Assembly (NCBI RefSeq): GCF_029910235.1
Contig: NZ_CP112874.1
Coordinates: 1,054,001 to 1,118,000, forward strand
Source of the DNA: Pseudanabaena galeata CCNP1313
Lineage (GTDB): Bacteria; Cyanobacteriota; Cyanobacteriia; Pseudanabaenales; Pseudanabaenaceae
Length of the DNA: 64,000 nt
Reading direction: 5' to 3'
The notes under the pieces were generated by a model. That model was not told where the DNA came from and did no database searches. It saw only the letters and a program-made list of their open reading frames with translations. The translations under genes and the position numbers were made by a program. Shown here piece by piece: positions 16,295 through 24,953 of this stretch (within the stretch, counting starts at the first letter, position 1; each line of letters starts with the position of its first letter).

Positions 16295-16313
16295 GGGCTT
16301 GGTCTCCAAGCCC
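16259..16313. repeat. Palindrome with GGTCTCCAAGCCC arms, overlapping a gene end
   Basis: GGGCTTGGAGACCAAGCCCC and its complement flank a short AT-rich loop, and each arm is itself partly palindromic. A related copy is at 50596-50652. The element supplies the C-terminus and stop of the substrate-binding protein. Confidence 0.8.
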
Positions 16314-16471
16314 AAGTCTTTGTTTAGTACATCTATAACTCGTAACACAGAATACGGAAAAGGTTTATTATTTGTAACAAGATTATTAAATAAATCCAAA
16401 AATTTTGAATTCAAGTGCAATCAGGCTTCACTAAATTGGATAGATAGAAATAAGACATAGGATCGTAGGCA

Positions 16472-16915
16472 ATGAAATTTGAGACACCCATCCAGCAAGC
16501 TTGTTACGAAAAGATTCAGCCTTGGCTAAAAGACTTATACAAAGATGTCTACTCGCCTCCCTACGATATGCCTGTGTTTGTGTTACCCCTTGGCTCAGCC
16601 ACAGCCACAGTCGAAGTATTACCTTGGGGAAATACAGAAGCGATCATTTCTACTTGGTCCTATGTAGTAACTGGAGCAGAAATTACTCAAGATCTGATGA
16701 AATTCCTGCTTAAAAAAAATTCTGAGCTGCAATTTGGGGTGTTTAGTATTGATGACGATGGTGATATTCGTTTTCATACTACCTTAGTTGGCTCCACCTG
16801 CGATCGCGACGAATTACAAACCTCAGTATCCTCAGTTCTCCAGACTGCTGATAAATATGATGATGCGATCGTTGAGGCTTGGGGTGGAGAAAGAGCTTTA
16901 GAGCGAAGTCTCTAA
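16472..16915 (+). CDS. YbjN-like protein, paralogue 1
   Basis: The 147-residue protein resembles the YbjN / type III secretion chaperone-like fold: an N-terminal helix (YEKIQPWLKDLYKDVY), a beta sheet (VFVLPLGSATATVEVLPWG) and central helices around ITQDLMKFLLKKN, followed by FGVFSIDDDGDIRFHTTL. Its role in cyanobacteria is not established; chaperone-like peptide binding is a family inference. A paralogue follows at 17031 with the same layout. The gap between them holds an inverted repeat (GGTATTGCG/CGCAATACC, 16919-16953). Confidence 0.75.
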   Translation: MKFETPIQQACYEKIQPWLKDLYKDVYSPPYDMPVFVLPLGSATATVEVLPWGNTEAIISTWSYVVTGAEITQDLMKFLLKKNSELQFGVFSIDDDGDIRFHTTLVGSTCDRDELQTSVSSVLQTADKYDDAIVEAWGGERALERSL

Positions 16916-16918
16916 AAA

Positions 16919-16953
16919 TTGGTATTGCGATGCGAAGCGCCCGCAATACCAAT
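16919..16953. repeat. Inverted repeat between the YbjN-like paralogues
   Basis: ATTGGTATTGCG and CGCAATACCAAT pair around a loop containing GCGAAGCGC. It may terminate or attenuate transcription between the paralogues. Confidence 0.6.
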
Positions 16954-17030
16954 GGTTTTGGTTTAAGTGCAAAGCCCTGTAATTATGCGGTAAACTCTTA
17001 AAGGTTTTAAGTAAATGGTAAGTTGCAGGC

Positions 17031-17480
17031 GTGAACTTTCAATCAGAAGCACAACAAGACTGTTATCACAAAGTAGCTGCTTGGCTACCAGATATTTGCG
17101 ATCGCGTATCCAATCCTGTTACCCATAATCCCATTTTTAGTTTGCAGTTTGGTTCCGCAACTGTACTTGTGGAGATCAGACCGTTTCGTGATTCAGAATC
17201 TATCATTTATATTTGGGCTTATGTTGCGACAGATGTTGAAGTAAGTGATGACCTCATGCTCTATTTGCTCAAACAGAATGATGTTTTCCGCTTTGGCGGC
17301 TTTAGTATGGAAGATGAAGGGGATATCAGGTTTCATGTAACTTTACTGGGTGCGTCTTGCCAACAAAATGAATTTAAACTGTCTCTAACTGAGGTCTTAG
17401 AGAGCGCTGATCACTATGATGATCTAATCGTGCAGCGTTGGGGTGGTCGCAGAGCAGCAGATGCTTTATTTGACATTTAA
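17031..17480 (+). CDS. YbjN-like protein, paralogue 2
   Basis: The 149-residue protein aligns with the product of 16472 along its length: QQDCYHKVAAWLPDIC at the start, FSLQFGSATVLVEIRPF, then DDLMLYLLKQNDVFRFGGF and EGDIRFHVTLLGASC. The start is GTG at 17031. The following gene begins 12 bases after the stop, so the two are probably co-transcribed. Function is not established; the pair looks like an old tandem duplication. Confidence 0.75.
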   Translation: MNFQSEAQQDCYHKVAAWLPDICDRVSNPVTHNPIFSLQFGSATVLVEIRPFRDSESIIYIWAYVATDVEVSDDLMLYLLKQNDVFRFGGFSMEDEGDIRFHVTLLGASCQQNEFKLSLTEVLESADHYDDLIVQRWGGRRAADALFDI

Positions 17481-17492
17481 GAAATTCAGTTA

Positions 17493-18128
17493 ATGTTTGT
17501 ACCTTTGTCTCAATCTAGACGCGATCGCCATCCCCAACATCTTGCTGAAGTTGTGGCAACTTCTACCACTGAATTTTTAGCTCAATGCCTTGAACCTGAC
17601 AATCTTGATTTCCCTTTGATGCCAGCTTTTGGTAGTTGGGTAAAGTCACAACAGGATGAAAATAGCGATGTAATTGCCTATGGTGTGGTTTATCATGCGA
17701 CGACAGCACCGATTGATTCTGTTCACCGTGCTGTGGCACTAGGACTAAGCCTACAAGAGTTACGCGAACAACAACCCCAAATTTTTGCTATGCTCCGTTC
17801 CGAAATCAAAGTTGTCCTACTGGGCTTTAGTTCCGTTGGTAATATCTATCAGCACTTACCTTCGCAACCACCCCAAATCCATCAAGCGGTTTATGGTTGT
17901 GAAGAATTAGAAATTGAGAACTTTACGGAAGAGTTAAACTTTTTAAGAACCTTAGTCCAAATGACGAATGCGCCTGTGGATGAGTTAATTGCCGCAGTAT
18001 TACGTAATGTCTATCAAGTGAGAAAATGCGATCGCAATTGGTTAGTTCAGGCAGGTCGCAAGCTGAGCATTTTATTAAAGGATGACTACGATCGCCTTGG
18101 CGCAATCTTAGGACAAGTTCATCCATGA
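17493..18128 (+). CDS. HAS-barrel-like conserved cyanobacterial protein
   Basis: The 211-residue protein resembles cyanobacterial proteins annotated with a HAS-barrel, the small beta barrel found at the N-terminus of HerA-type ATPases. Supporting features are HLAEVVATSTTEFLAQC near the start, FGSWVK and VYHATTAPIDSVHRAVALG. There is no Walker motif, so it is not itself an ATPase. I assign the fold from memory of similar proteins and with moderate confidence. It follows paralogue 2 by 12 bases, which suggests a shared transcript. Confidence 0.6.
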   Translation: MFVPLSQSRRDRHPQHLAEVVATSTTEFLAQCLEPDNLDFPLMPAFGSWVKSQQDENSDVIAYGVVYHATTAPIDSVHRAVALGLSLQELREQQPQIFAMLRSEIKVVLLGFSSVGNIYQHLPSQPPQIHQAVYGCEELEIENFTEELNFLRTLVQMTNAPVDELIAAVLRNVYQVRKCDRNWLVQAGRKLSILLKDDYDRLGAILGQVHP

Positions 18129-18661
18129 CTAGGAAAAAGAAAACAGTTGTTTGTGGCGAAGCTTCGCCACAAACAACTGTTTTCTTTGCAAAAGAGTAGA
18201 GGTACCTTCATGTAATATTTCTTGATAAATCACTGATTCTTTCATGATGTCGCTCCTGAGTAATCTTTTGATGATTTCTTTGCTTAGGGCTATACCAGAT
18301 ATTATAGCGGTCGAGGCGGCGACGTTACTTTGGAGTTGTTTATCGGCAATATTTTCGATTTGCCTTGCCACTTGTCTTAAGGTTTCTTCGGGGGGCGCTG
18401 GTTTGGGATAGGGTGGCAAAGGGTAATAGTCCTTAGTCGGTCATGCGGAAGGGGATATTTTGATTGGGTTCGGTCTGAAATTCGATGTGTAGGATGATTG
18501 ATTTCGGCTGATTCGAGAAATATTACGGAGTCGGCACGAATTGGCTCGACTGCGAGTTCGGATTGTTCGATTTTGGTTAGGGTGATGGGTTTGCCTAGTA
18601 GCCAACTGGCAAAATCAGTGGAGTAGCTTTCTGCGAGGAATTTACAAACGTTATCGATCAT
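18129..18661 (-). pseudogene. Decayed Rpn/PD-(D/E)XK-type nuclease gene
   Basis: Two pieces in different frames resemble the start and end of the Rpn family (recombination-promoting nuclease / putative transposase) that is abundant in cyanobacteria. The 5' piece (18661 down to about 18480) begins MIDNVCKFLAESYSTDFASW and contains KPITLTKIEQSELAVEPIRA. The 3' piece (about 18419 to 18180) reads EETLRQVARQIENIADKQ, SNVAASTAIISG and DIMKESVIYQEILHEG. The central catalytic half is missing, and the frame changes between the pieces. The last codons are replaced by the palindrome at 18137. It is almost certainly inactive. Confidence 0.75.
18137..18188. repeat. Perfect palindrome, 26-base arms
   Basis: AAAGAAAACAGTTGTTTGTG begins an uninterrupted palindrome without a loop spacer. 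It lies between the convergent HAS-barrel gene and the decayed nuclease gene and has run into the latter's 3' end. Confidence 0.85.
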
Positions 18662-18687
18662 TGCGGGGGGTGATCATTTCACAAGAA

Positions 18688-18828
18688 TTAAGTAGCTAGG
18701 CATAAGAAAACTTAAAAAGCTTAGGTTGAGATCCCCGACTTTTTTTGTGAATTTGCAAATAGCCTTTGCTAGCTTAGAAAAAGTCGGGGATCTGTGCATT
18801 TACAGGTTTCTTTTGACGATCTACTTAT
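18688..18828. repeat. TAAGTAG-ended element, copy 2 (inverted ends)
   Basis: It begins TTAAGTAGCTAGGCATAAG and ends TTTTGACGATCTACTTA, the reverse order of copies 1 and 3. The loop between the GATCCCCGACTTTTT stems nevertheless reads in the same direction as in copy 1. This fits inversion of the loop relative to the ends. It fills most of the gap before the CHAT gene. Confidence 0.8.
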
Positions 18829-18958
18829 ATCACCTAGTAGATAGTTTCGATTTTGGGTTGGTTATATTTTTTGTAACGAATACCTATTTCTCGGAATATC
18901 GCTTTATGCTGGCTGGTAGGTAACTGCGGGTTTTGATGTAAATGTGAGGATGTGGGCG

Positions 18959-21724
18959 ATGAATAAGGTTGTTGGGATTGCGATGTTGACTTTTTTGGCT
19001 TGTGGGCAAGTGCAGATAGTGATGAGTGAAAGCATTCAAGCGCAAACAAATCAAGGTCGCAAAGCAAAAGCAGATCGGCTACTGCAACAAGGGATTCAGC
19101 AATATCAAATTAGCCAGTTTGAAGCCGCATTTCAGTCATGGCAGCAAGCATTGACAATTTATAGAGAAATCAAAGACCGTAGCGGAGAGGGAGCAGCGCT
19201 AGGAAATCTGGGACTCGCTTACTATTCCCTCGGCAAATATGACAAAGCGATCGAGTTCCATCTGCAAAGATTAGCGATCGCGCGGGAAATCAAAGACCGT
19301 AGCGGTGAGGGACAGTCGCTGGGAAATCTGGGAATTGTTTACTATTCCCTCGGCAAATATGACAAAGCGATCGAGTTCCATCTGCAAAGATTAGCAATCG
19401 CGCGGGAAATCAAAGACCGTAGCGGTGAGGGACAGTCACTGGGAAATCTGGGAATTGCTTACGATGCCCTCGGCAAATATGATAAAGCGATCGAGTTCCA
19501 TCTGCAAGCTTTAGTAATCTTACGAGAAATTAAAGACCGTAACGGAGAGGGAGCAGCGCTAGGAAATCTGGGACTCGCTTACTATTCCCTCGGCAAATAT
19601 GACAAAGCGATTGATTACCAACTGCAAAGATTAGCCATCTCAAGGGAAATCAAGGATAGACTAGGTGAAGGACAGTCGCTGGGGAATCTAGGTGTCGCTT
19701 ACCAAGCCCTCGCTAAATATAACAAGGCGATTGACTACTTACAGAAAGTATTAGTGATCGTGCGGGAAATCAAAGACCGTAGCGGTGAGGGACAGTCGCT
19801 GGGAAATCTGGGACTTGTTTACTATTCCCTCGGCAAATATGACAAAGCGATCGAGTTCCATCTGCAAAGCTTAGCGATCGATCGAGAAATCAAAGACCGT
19901 CGTGGCGAAGGAATTTCTCTGGGAAATTTGGGGATTACTTACCAAGCTCTCGGCAAATATGACAAAGCGATCGAGTTCATTCAGCAAAGCTTAGCGATCA
20001 CGCGGGAAATTAAAGACCGTCTCGGTGAGGGACAGTCACTGGGAAATCTGGGACTCGCTTACGATTCCCTCGGCAAATATGACAAAGCGATCGAGTTCCA
20101 TCTGCAAAGTTCAGAAATCAAACGTGAAATCAAAGACCGTCTCGGTGAGGGAAATTCGCTGGGAAATCTGGGGAACGCATACTATTCCCTCGGCAAATAT
20201 GACAAAGCGATCGAGTTTCATCAGCAAAGCTTAGCGATCGCGCGGGAAATCAAAGACCGTCGCGGTGAAGGAAATGCGCTCAATAATCTTGGGGTTGTTT
20301 TTAAAAACCTTAAGCAACCCGAACTCGCGATTCTCTTTTACAAACAATCGATCAACGTCCGCGAAGCAATCCGCAAAGATATCCGCAAACTCGATAAAGA
20401 CATCCAAAAATCTTATTTAGAAACGGTCTCTAGCAGCTATAAACGCCTAGCCGACCTCCTGATTCAGCAAGGACGCATCATCGAAGCTCTGCAAGTCCTC
20501 GACCTCCTCAAAGTCCAAGAACTTGAAGACTATCTCAAAAACATCAAAGGCAGTGACAGATCGGCGCAAGGTGTCAGACTTTTATCACCAGAGAAAGCGA
20601 TTAGCGATAAGCTATTAGCGGTTAGCTTTGACAATAGTCCTGAAATTAATAGCCAACTTGCTAAGCAGATCCAACAACTTCCCAAATCAGAAATCAACAA
20701 AGTACCCGACTATCTCCAAAAAATCCCTCAAGGCACAGCCTTACTTTATCCCTTGATTTTAGATGACAGACTCGAAATTATCCTCTTCACACCTAATACC
20801 ATCCCCATCAGCCGCACCGTCAAAATCTCTCAAAAAGAACTAGAAACCCTAGTGATTGATTTTAGAGCGGGACTCCTTGATGCTGGCTCTGAAGATGTAA
20901 AAGAACCTGCGGCACAACTCTATCAATTGTTAATTAAACCCATCGAAATCGAACTCACCCAAGCCAAAGTCACCACCATTCTCTATGCACCCGATGGCAT
21001 CTTGCGATATATTCCTATCGCCGCACTCTATGATGGAAAACAATGGTTAGCAGAGAAATATCGCATAAGTAATCTGATCGCCTATAGTCTCTTCGACTTT
21101 ACCCCAAATCAAAAGATACAACCCAACATCCTTGCAGGAGCATTTGGTGGTAAAGCAGGAGAGAAGAAGTTTGGACAAACAGCTTTACCCGCAACCCTTA
21201 AGGAAGTCCAATCGATCGCCAATTCTTTTCAAAACTCAGTCACTTTAACCGAAGAAAACTTTAGCCGCCAAGCGATCGAGTCCAAATTCAAAAATCATAA
21301 TATTCTGCATCTCGCCACCCATGCCGAATTTAATACTGGTGTACCAGATAACTCCTTCATCATCTTCGGCAATGGCGACAAAATCCGCTTAGGTGAAATC
21401 ACCGATTGGCAAATTCCGAATATAGATTTGATAGTGCTGAGTGCTTGTCAGACTGGTGTTGGCAAACTTGGTGATGGCGTAGAAATCTTGGGATTTGGCT
21501 ATCAAGTGCAGAAAGCTGGAGCAAAACAGGCGATCGCTTCTCTCTGGAAAGTCGATGATGCAGGTACACAAGCACTCATGACTGCTTTTTATGGTGAACT
21601 TCAAAAAGGTGATGTCACAGTTACGGAAGCATTACGTCGAGCGCAAGTTGCCTTGATCAAATCCACACAATACAATCATCCTAATTACTGGTCAGCATTC
21701 TTTGCGATCGGTAATGGACTGTAA
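18959..21724 (+). CDS. TPR-CHAT caspase-like protein with signal peptide
   Basis: The protein has about 921 residues. A GAGG sequence nine bases before ATG 18959 supports this start, which gives a signal peptide (VVGIAMLTFLACGQ). Next come a degenerate TPR and ten 40-residue TPR/kinesin-light-chain-type repeats (consensus EIKDRxGEGxSLGNLG, then LGKYDKAIEF). A helical linker follows. The C-terminal CHAT domain has the caspase-like dyad HLATH (His788) and SACQT (Cys830), then ASLWKVDDAGT. CHAT proteins are cysteine peptidases; some are activated through TPR partners, but the target here is unknown. The repeats are nearly identical at DNA level, showing recent expansion. Alone in its transcript, it lies between repeat elements. 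Confidence 0.9.
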   Translation: MNKVVGIAMLTFLACGQVQIVMSESIQAQTNQGRKAKADRLLQQGIQQYQISQFEAAFQSWQQALTIYREIKDRSGEGAALGNLGLAYYSLGKYDKAIEFHLQRLAIAREIKDRSGEGQSLGNLGIVYYSLGKYDKAIEFHLQRLAIAREIKDRSGEGQSLGNLGIAYDALGKYDKAIEFHLQALVILREIKDRNGEGAALGNLGLAYYSLGKYDKAIDYQLQRLAISREIKDRLGEGQSLGNLGVAYQALAKYNKAIDYLQKVLVIVREIKDRSGEGQSLGNLGLVYYSLGKYDKAIEFHLQSLAIDREIKDRRGEGISLGNLGITYQALGKYDKAIEFIQQSLAITREIKDRLGEGQSLGNLGLAYDSLGKYDKAIEFHLQSSEIKREIKDRLGEGNSLGNLGNAYYSLGKYDKAIEFHQQSLAIAREIKDRRGEGNALNNLGVVFKNLKQPELAILFYKQSINVREAIRKDIRKLDKDIQKSYLETVSSSYKRLADLLIQQGRIIEALQVLDLLKVQELEDYLKNIKGSDRSAQGVRLLSPEKAISDKLLAVSFDNSPEINSQLAKQIQQLPKSEINKVPDYLQKIPQGTALLYPLILDDRLEIILFTPNTIPISRTVKISQKELETLVIDFRAGLLDAGSEDVKEPAAQLYQLLIKPIEIELTQAKVTTILYAPDGILRYIPIAALYDGKQWLAEKYRISNLIAYSLFDFTPNQKIQPNILAGAFGGKAGEKKFGQTALPATLKEVQSIANSFQNSVTLTEENFSRQAIESKFKNHNILHLATHAEFNTGVPDNSFIIFGNGDKIRLGEITDWQIPNIDLIVLSACQTGVGKLGDGVEILGFGYQVQKAGAKQAIASLWKVDDAGTQALMTAFYGELQKGDVTVTEALRRAQVALIKSTQYNHPNYWSAFFAIGNGL
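19163..20362 (+). repeat. 120-bp tandem repeat array encoding TPRs
   Basis: Ten units of 120 bases are arranged head to tail. The segment GAAATCAAAGACCGT and the segment CTCGGCAAATATGACAAAGC recur almost unchanged from unit to unit. The high DNA identity points to unequal recombination or gene conversion. Confidence 0.92.
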
Positions 21725-21763
21725 ACAGATATATAGCAACGCAAGAGATAGATAGGACAAATC

Positions 21764-21818
21764 AAAACCAAAAAGATGAGTGGCGGCGCTTCGCGCCGCC
21801 ACTCATCTTTTTGGTTTT
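21764..21818. repeat. Perfect palindrome with GGCGGCGC core
   Basis: The 26-base arms begin AAAACCAAAAAGATGAGTGG and pair around TTC. The flanks GGACAAATC (left) and ATTTCC (right) resemble those around 40791. The IS30-type element starts 13 bases after it. Confidence 0.85.
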
Positions 21819-21831
21819 ATTTCCTAAGCAA

Positions 21832-22917
21832 CGCCAATTCAAGGATGAAATGCAACGGGTTCTGATGAAGCAAAGAATACTTCGTAAGGAGTACGATAGT
21901 CAAGTGATTTTCTGGGTCTGTGATTGATCAAATTCACTGCCTTCTGAAAGTCCTCTTCTTTCACGATTTTAAAGTTTGTACTTTTGGGATAGAACTCTCT
22001 AATTAATCCATTGGTGTGTTCATTCAATCCACGTTCCCATGAATGATATGGATTCGCAAAGAAGGTCTCTAGTTTCAATCTTTCAGATAGCTTCTCATGC
22101 CCACAGAATTCTCTTCCATTATCAAAGGTCATTGTCTTTCGAGATGTTATTCTATAGGCTCAAATAGATTGAATGTCACTCTGTTTATCTCGTCCATCGT
22201 CTTGTTCTTAGCTAGTCCAGCAAGTAAATACTTCGATGCTTTATCAACATGCGTAACTACGATACCTGTGTGGTTGCACCCGATTACCGTATCACTTTCC
22301 CAATGTCCAATCTCTGTTTTTAAATCTGCAATCTTCGGTCGATTCTCTATCCCTACCCTATTGGGAATGCCACCTCGCTTCTGATGGCGACCTTTGCGCC
22401 TTCGTTGCTTTTGCTTCTGCCTCAGATATTGTTGATATATTCCCATCTCTTGATGGTTTGCATAGATCATCAGATAAATCGTCTCATAGCTGATTTTACC
22501 TAGCCCCTCCCTTTCCATTCTCCCTGCTAGTTGCTCTGGGCTGTGGTGTTGCTCTAACCGTTGTTTGACTTCGGCGATCGTCTCAGCACTGATGCTCTGA
22601 AATCTTGCCTTTGCTTGTTTCCGTCTTGCTTTCATCAGGGCAACCGCAGTATCTGGCAAATAGCCAATCTGTCGCTCGTCTGTATTGCGCGATAACTCTC
22701 TTGAAATCGTACTTTTGTTTCGCTTCAAGCGACGACCTATCTCTGATACAGATAATTGCTCAATTACTCTTAGTTTATACAGTTCACTTCTTTCTGTGGT
22801 GGTAAGATGGACAAAGCTCATGAGGGTATCCTAATTATTGTGATTAATATCAGAATATCCTTATGAGTCCCTTTACGCAAAGATCTCTAGGTGTTGCATT
22901 TCATCCTTGAATTGGCG
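21832..22917 (-). mobile_element. IS30-type insertion sequence
   Basis: Perfect inverted ends of 25 bases (starting CGCCAATTCAAGGATG) lie at 21832-21856 and 22893-22917. The element is 1,086 bp and is flanked by CAA on both sides, fitting the 2-3 base target duplications known for IS30. It contains one transposase gene broken by a frameshift. It sits in intergenic repeat DNA between the CHAT gene and livG. Confidence 0.9.
21839..22821 (-). pseudogene. IS30 family transposase, frameshifted
   Basis: The N-terminal frame (22821-22147, 224 residues) has the IS30 helix-turn-helix (SVSEIGRRLKRNKSTISREL) and the first DDE residues in GHWESDTVIG. It stops after NLFEPIE. The rest, in another frame (22132-21839), has TFDNGREFCGHEKLSE with the second catalytic Asp, then NPYHSWERGLNEHTNGLIR, including the catalytic Glu. 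Together they cover a normal IS30 transposase, so one indel near 22140-22160 broke the gene. No slippery sequence suggesting programmed frameshifting is obvious. A sequencing error is an alternative. Confidence 0.85.
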
Positions 22918-22990
22918 CAAAACTTACATTGCTATAGTGTTTTGCCAATTTAATTTTCATTGTGCCGTAGGCACAATGAAAGCCTCTATA

Positions 22991-23094
22991 ATACCAAAAC
23001 ACAAAATGGCATAGCCATTTTGTGTTTTTAAAACCCTTACTGGGCTTGGCTTTTAATTCACGGAAGTGTTGTTACGCTTCCGTGAATTGGCATA
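22991..23094 (-). repeat. Double-hairpin element, reverse copy
   Basis: Contains a hairpin CACAAAATGGC-ATA-GCCATTTTGTG, a linker matching (reversed) ACCAAACCCAGTAAGGGTTT, and a second hairpin AATTCACGGAAG/CTTCCGTGAATT. The same two-hairpin layout with the same linker is at 58238 and partly at 34484. A smaller hairpin (TTTCATTGTGCC/GGCACAATGAAA) lies just upstream at 22953-22981. Confidence 0.75.
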
Positions 23095-23212
23095 AAAGCA
23101 AATGGCCTATAATATGGTGAAACCTATTCAGAAACACAGGAACATAGTTGGGCTATCTTAATTACCATAAGTCTTCTCTCGCAATATAGCGCCGCTCAAA
23201 ATCAAAAAATTT

Positions 23213-23989
23213 ATGAATATAAGTCAATCAACTTTAGCTATTCAGCAAGTAACTCGCCGATTTGGGGGCTTAGTGGCGGTGAATGAAGTGTCCTTTGATG
23301 TACAGGAAAATGAAATCTTTGGTGTGATTGGTCCCAATGGAGCAGGCAAAACGACTTTGTTCAATACAATTACAGGACTAATTGCTCCTAGTAGTGGCAA
23401 GGTTCTCTACGGTGGTCAAGAAATCACTAATCGTCGTCCCTACCAAATTGCAAAATTTGGAATTGCTCGCACATTTCAGAATATCCGTTTATTTGGTGAA
23501 CTTTCGGCTTTAGAGAATGTGGCGATCGCTCGACATCTTAGAACTACTTCAGGTATTTGGAATGGAGTTTTAGGTCTACCACCAACTCATAAAGAAGAAA
23601 AGCTAACCTATGATCGCGCCCTAGAACTATTAGAACTAGTGGGCTTAAGAGATCGTGCTGATGTCAAAGCCAAAAACTTCTCCTACGGTGATCAGCGTCG
23701 TCTGGAGATTGCTCGCGCCCTTGCCCTACAACCAAGGTTATTACTGCTAGATGAACCCGCCGCAGGGATGAATCCCAATGAAAAAGGACAACTTAGTGAT
23801 TTTATCCGCAGTTTGCGCGATCGCTTTGCCCTAACAATTTTGCTCATCGAACATCATGTTCCCCTAGTTATGGGACTTTGCGATCGCATTGCAGTTTTAG
23901 ACTTTGGACAGTTAATTGCGATCGGCAAACCTGAAATTGTCAAAAGCGATCGGGCAGTGATTGAGGCTTATCTTGGCGATGAAGGTTAA
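23213..23989 (+). CDS. livG: Branched-chain/neutral amino acid ABC transporter ATP-binding protein LivG
   Basis: The 258-residue ATPase has Walker A GPNGAGKTTLFN, the LivG-type segment FGIARTFQNIRLFGELSALENV, signature NFSYGDQRRLEIARALA and Walker B LLLLDEPAAGMNP. LivG energises uptake of branched-chain amino acids; the cyanobacterial counterparts are the Nat neutral amino acid systems, whose genes are usually scattered. The partner livF is at 59950, and no permease or binding-protein gene is nearby. The 3' end overlaps the convergent DsbA-fold gene by four bases. Confidence 0.9.
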   Translation: MNISQSTLAIQQVTRRFGGLVAVNEVSFDVQENEIFGVIGPNGAGKTTLFNTITGLIAPSSGKVLYGGQEITNRRPYQIAKFGIARTFQNIRLFGELSALENVAIARHLRTTSGIWNGVLGLPPTHKEEKLTYDRALELLELVGLRDRADVKAKNFSYGDQRRLEIARALALQPRLLLLDEPAAGMNPNEKGQLSDFIRSLRDRFALTILLIEHHVPLVMGLCDRIAVLDFGQLIAIGKPEIVKSDRAVIEAYLGDEG

Positions 23990-24663
23990 CACCATGAATG
24001 CTCACCCGCAGGATTGTGAAGCAACTCGCGAATGTTGGCTTCGATAACGCGATAGCCGACATTGCCATTGAGTCTTTGCCTACCTTCATTAAAGATAAGG
24101 GTGGGACTGACAGTAACATTATGCTCTTTCACTAATTCCATATCTTTAAATAGACTGGCATAGGCTTCACCACTATCAATAATGGATTGAATTGCTTTTT
24201 TGGGTAATTTGAGTTTTTTGGCAATTTCTAACTGAATGTGGCGATCGCTGATATTGGCAAGTTGAGTAAAAAATGCTTCGCGAAATGCCCAAGCTGTCTT
24301 TTCTAGTACCTTGTCCGACTTTGGTACTAATCCTTTCACTTCTAGCAATTGCACAGCACGCAGAAATAAATGTGCTGACAGGGAAGAATCAGGAATCTCT
24401 TGAGTCCAAACATCAGGATGAACAGAGATATGTTCAAACTTACTTGCAGTCTCTTTAACATGATTGCTATAACCAGTTAATCCTCCGCGATCACGCCATC
24501 CCTTCTCTAGTTTTTCATGGGCATTTCCAAATACGGAAACAAAGTGATATTCAATTTCAATATTGTCAGGGAAGGCAAGCTTTAGTTCTTCTAAACGAAT
24601 TTGAGCAATGTAAGCCCAAATACAAAGTACATCTGAGAAATAGAAAATACGAATTGGTTTCAT
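23986..24663 (-). CDS. DsbA-fold protein (FrnE/HCCA isomerase-like)
   Basis: The 225-residue protein has a DsbA-type thioredoxin fold with an inserted helical domain. The N-terminal motif FSDVLCIWAYIAQIRLEEL has CIWA in place of the redox CXXC, so the first cysteine stands alone. The C-terminal segment VSPTLIFNEGRQRLNGNVGYRVIE holds the cis-Pro loop and VGYRV typical of this group. Disulfide isomerisation is therefore uncertain; a glutathione-dependent isomerase-like role is possible. Expression is cytosolic, as no signal is present. It overlaps livG by four bases tail to tail. Confidence 0.75.
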   Translation of the reverse strand: MKPIRIFYFSDVLCIWAYIAQIRLEELKLAFPDNIEIEYHFVSVFGNAHEKLEKGWRDRGGLTGYSNHVKETASKFEHISVHPDVWTQEIPDSSLSAHLFLRAVQLLEVKGLVPKSDKVLEKTAWAFREAFFTQLANISDRHIQLEIAKKLKLPKKAIQSIIDSGEAYASLFKDMELVKEHNVTVSPTLIFNEGRQRLNGNVGYRVIEANIRELLHNPAGEHSWC

Positions 24664-24953
24664 AGTGATTATTTTGGCATAATCTAAATTTTACGGCGAT
24701 TTGCGTTTAAGCCGAATTCAAAAAATTTCTTATACTTAGCTTGACTAATAATTGCTGTAGAGCCAGCGGTCTTTAGCGCTGTCCATCTTAGTGGTTGTAA
24801 GGAAGTTTTGATGATGCCCCTTTATGTGGCAAGGGCTTTAGCCTCTTGTTTATTCTGCCTATAAGGGCGATCGCTATAATTAGTATAAAATCGTTCAGTA
24901 ATGTTAGATTAACACCCTTTCTAAAAATCTAACAAAATTGTTGATAGTAAAAG

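Noticed and set aside
19163-20362. The 120-base regular repeats as a CRISPR-like or satellite array
   Set aside because: The unit is a multiple of three, lies in one open frame, and encodes typical 40-residue TPRs, so it is a protein repeat.
21839-22132. A separate small protein starting MTFDNGREF
   Set aside because: It is the C-terminal half of the frameshifted IS30 transposase.
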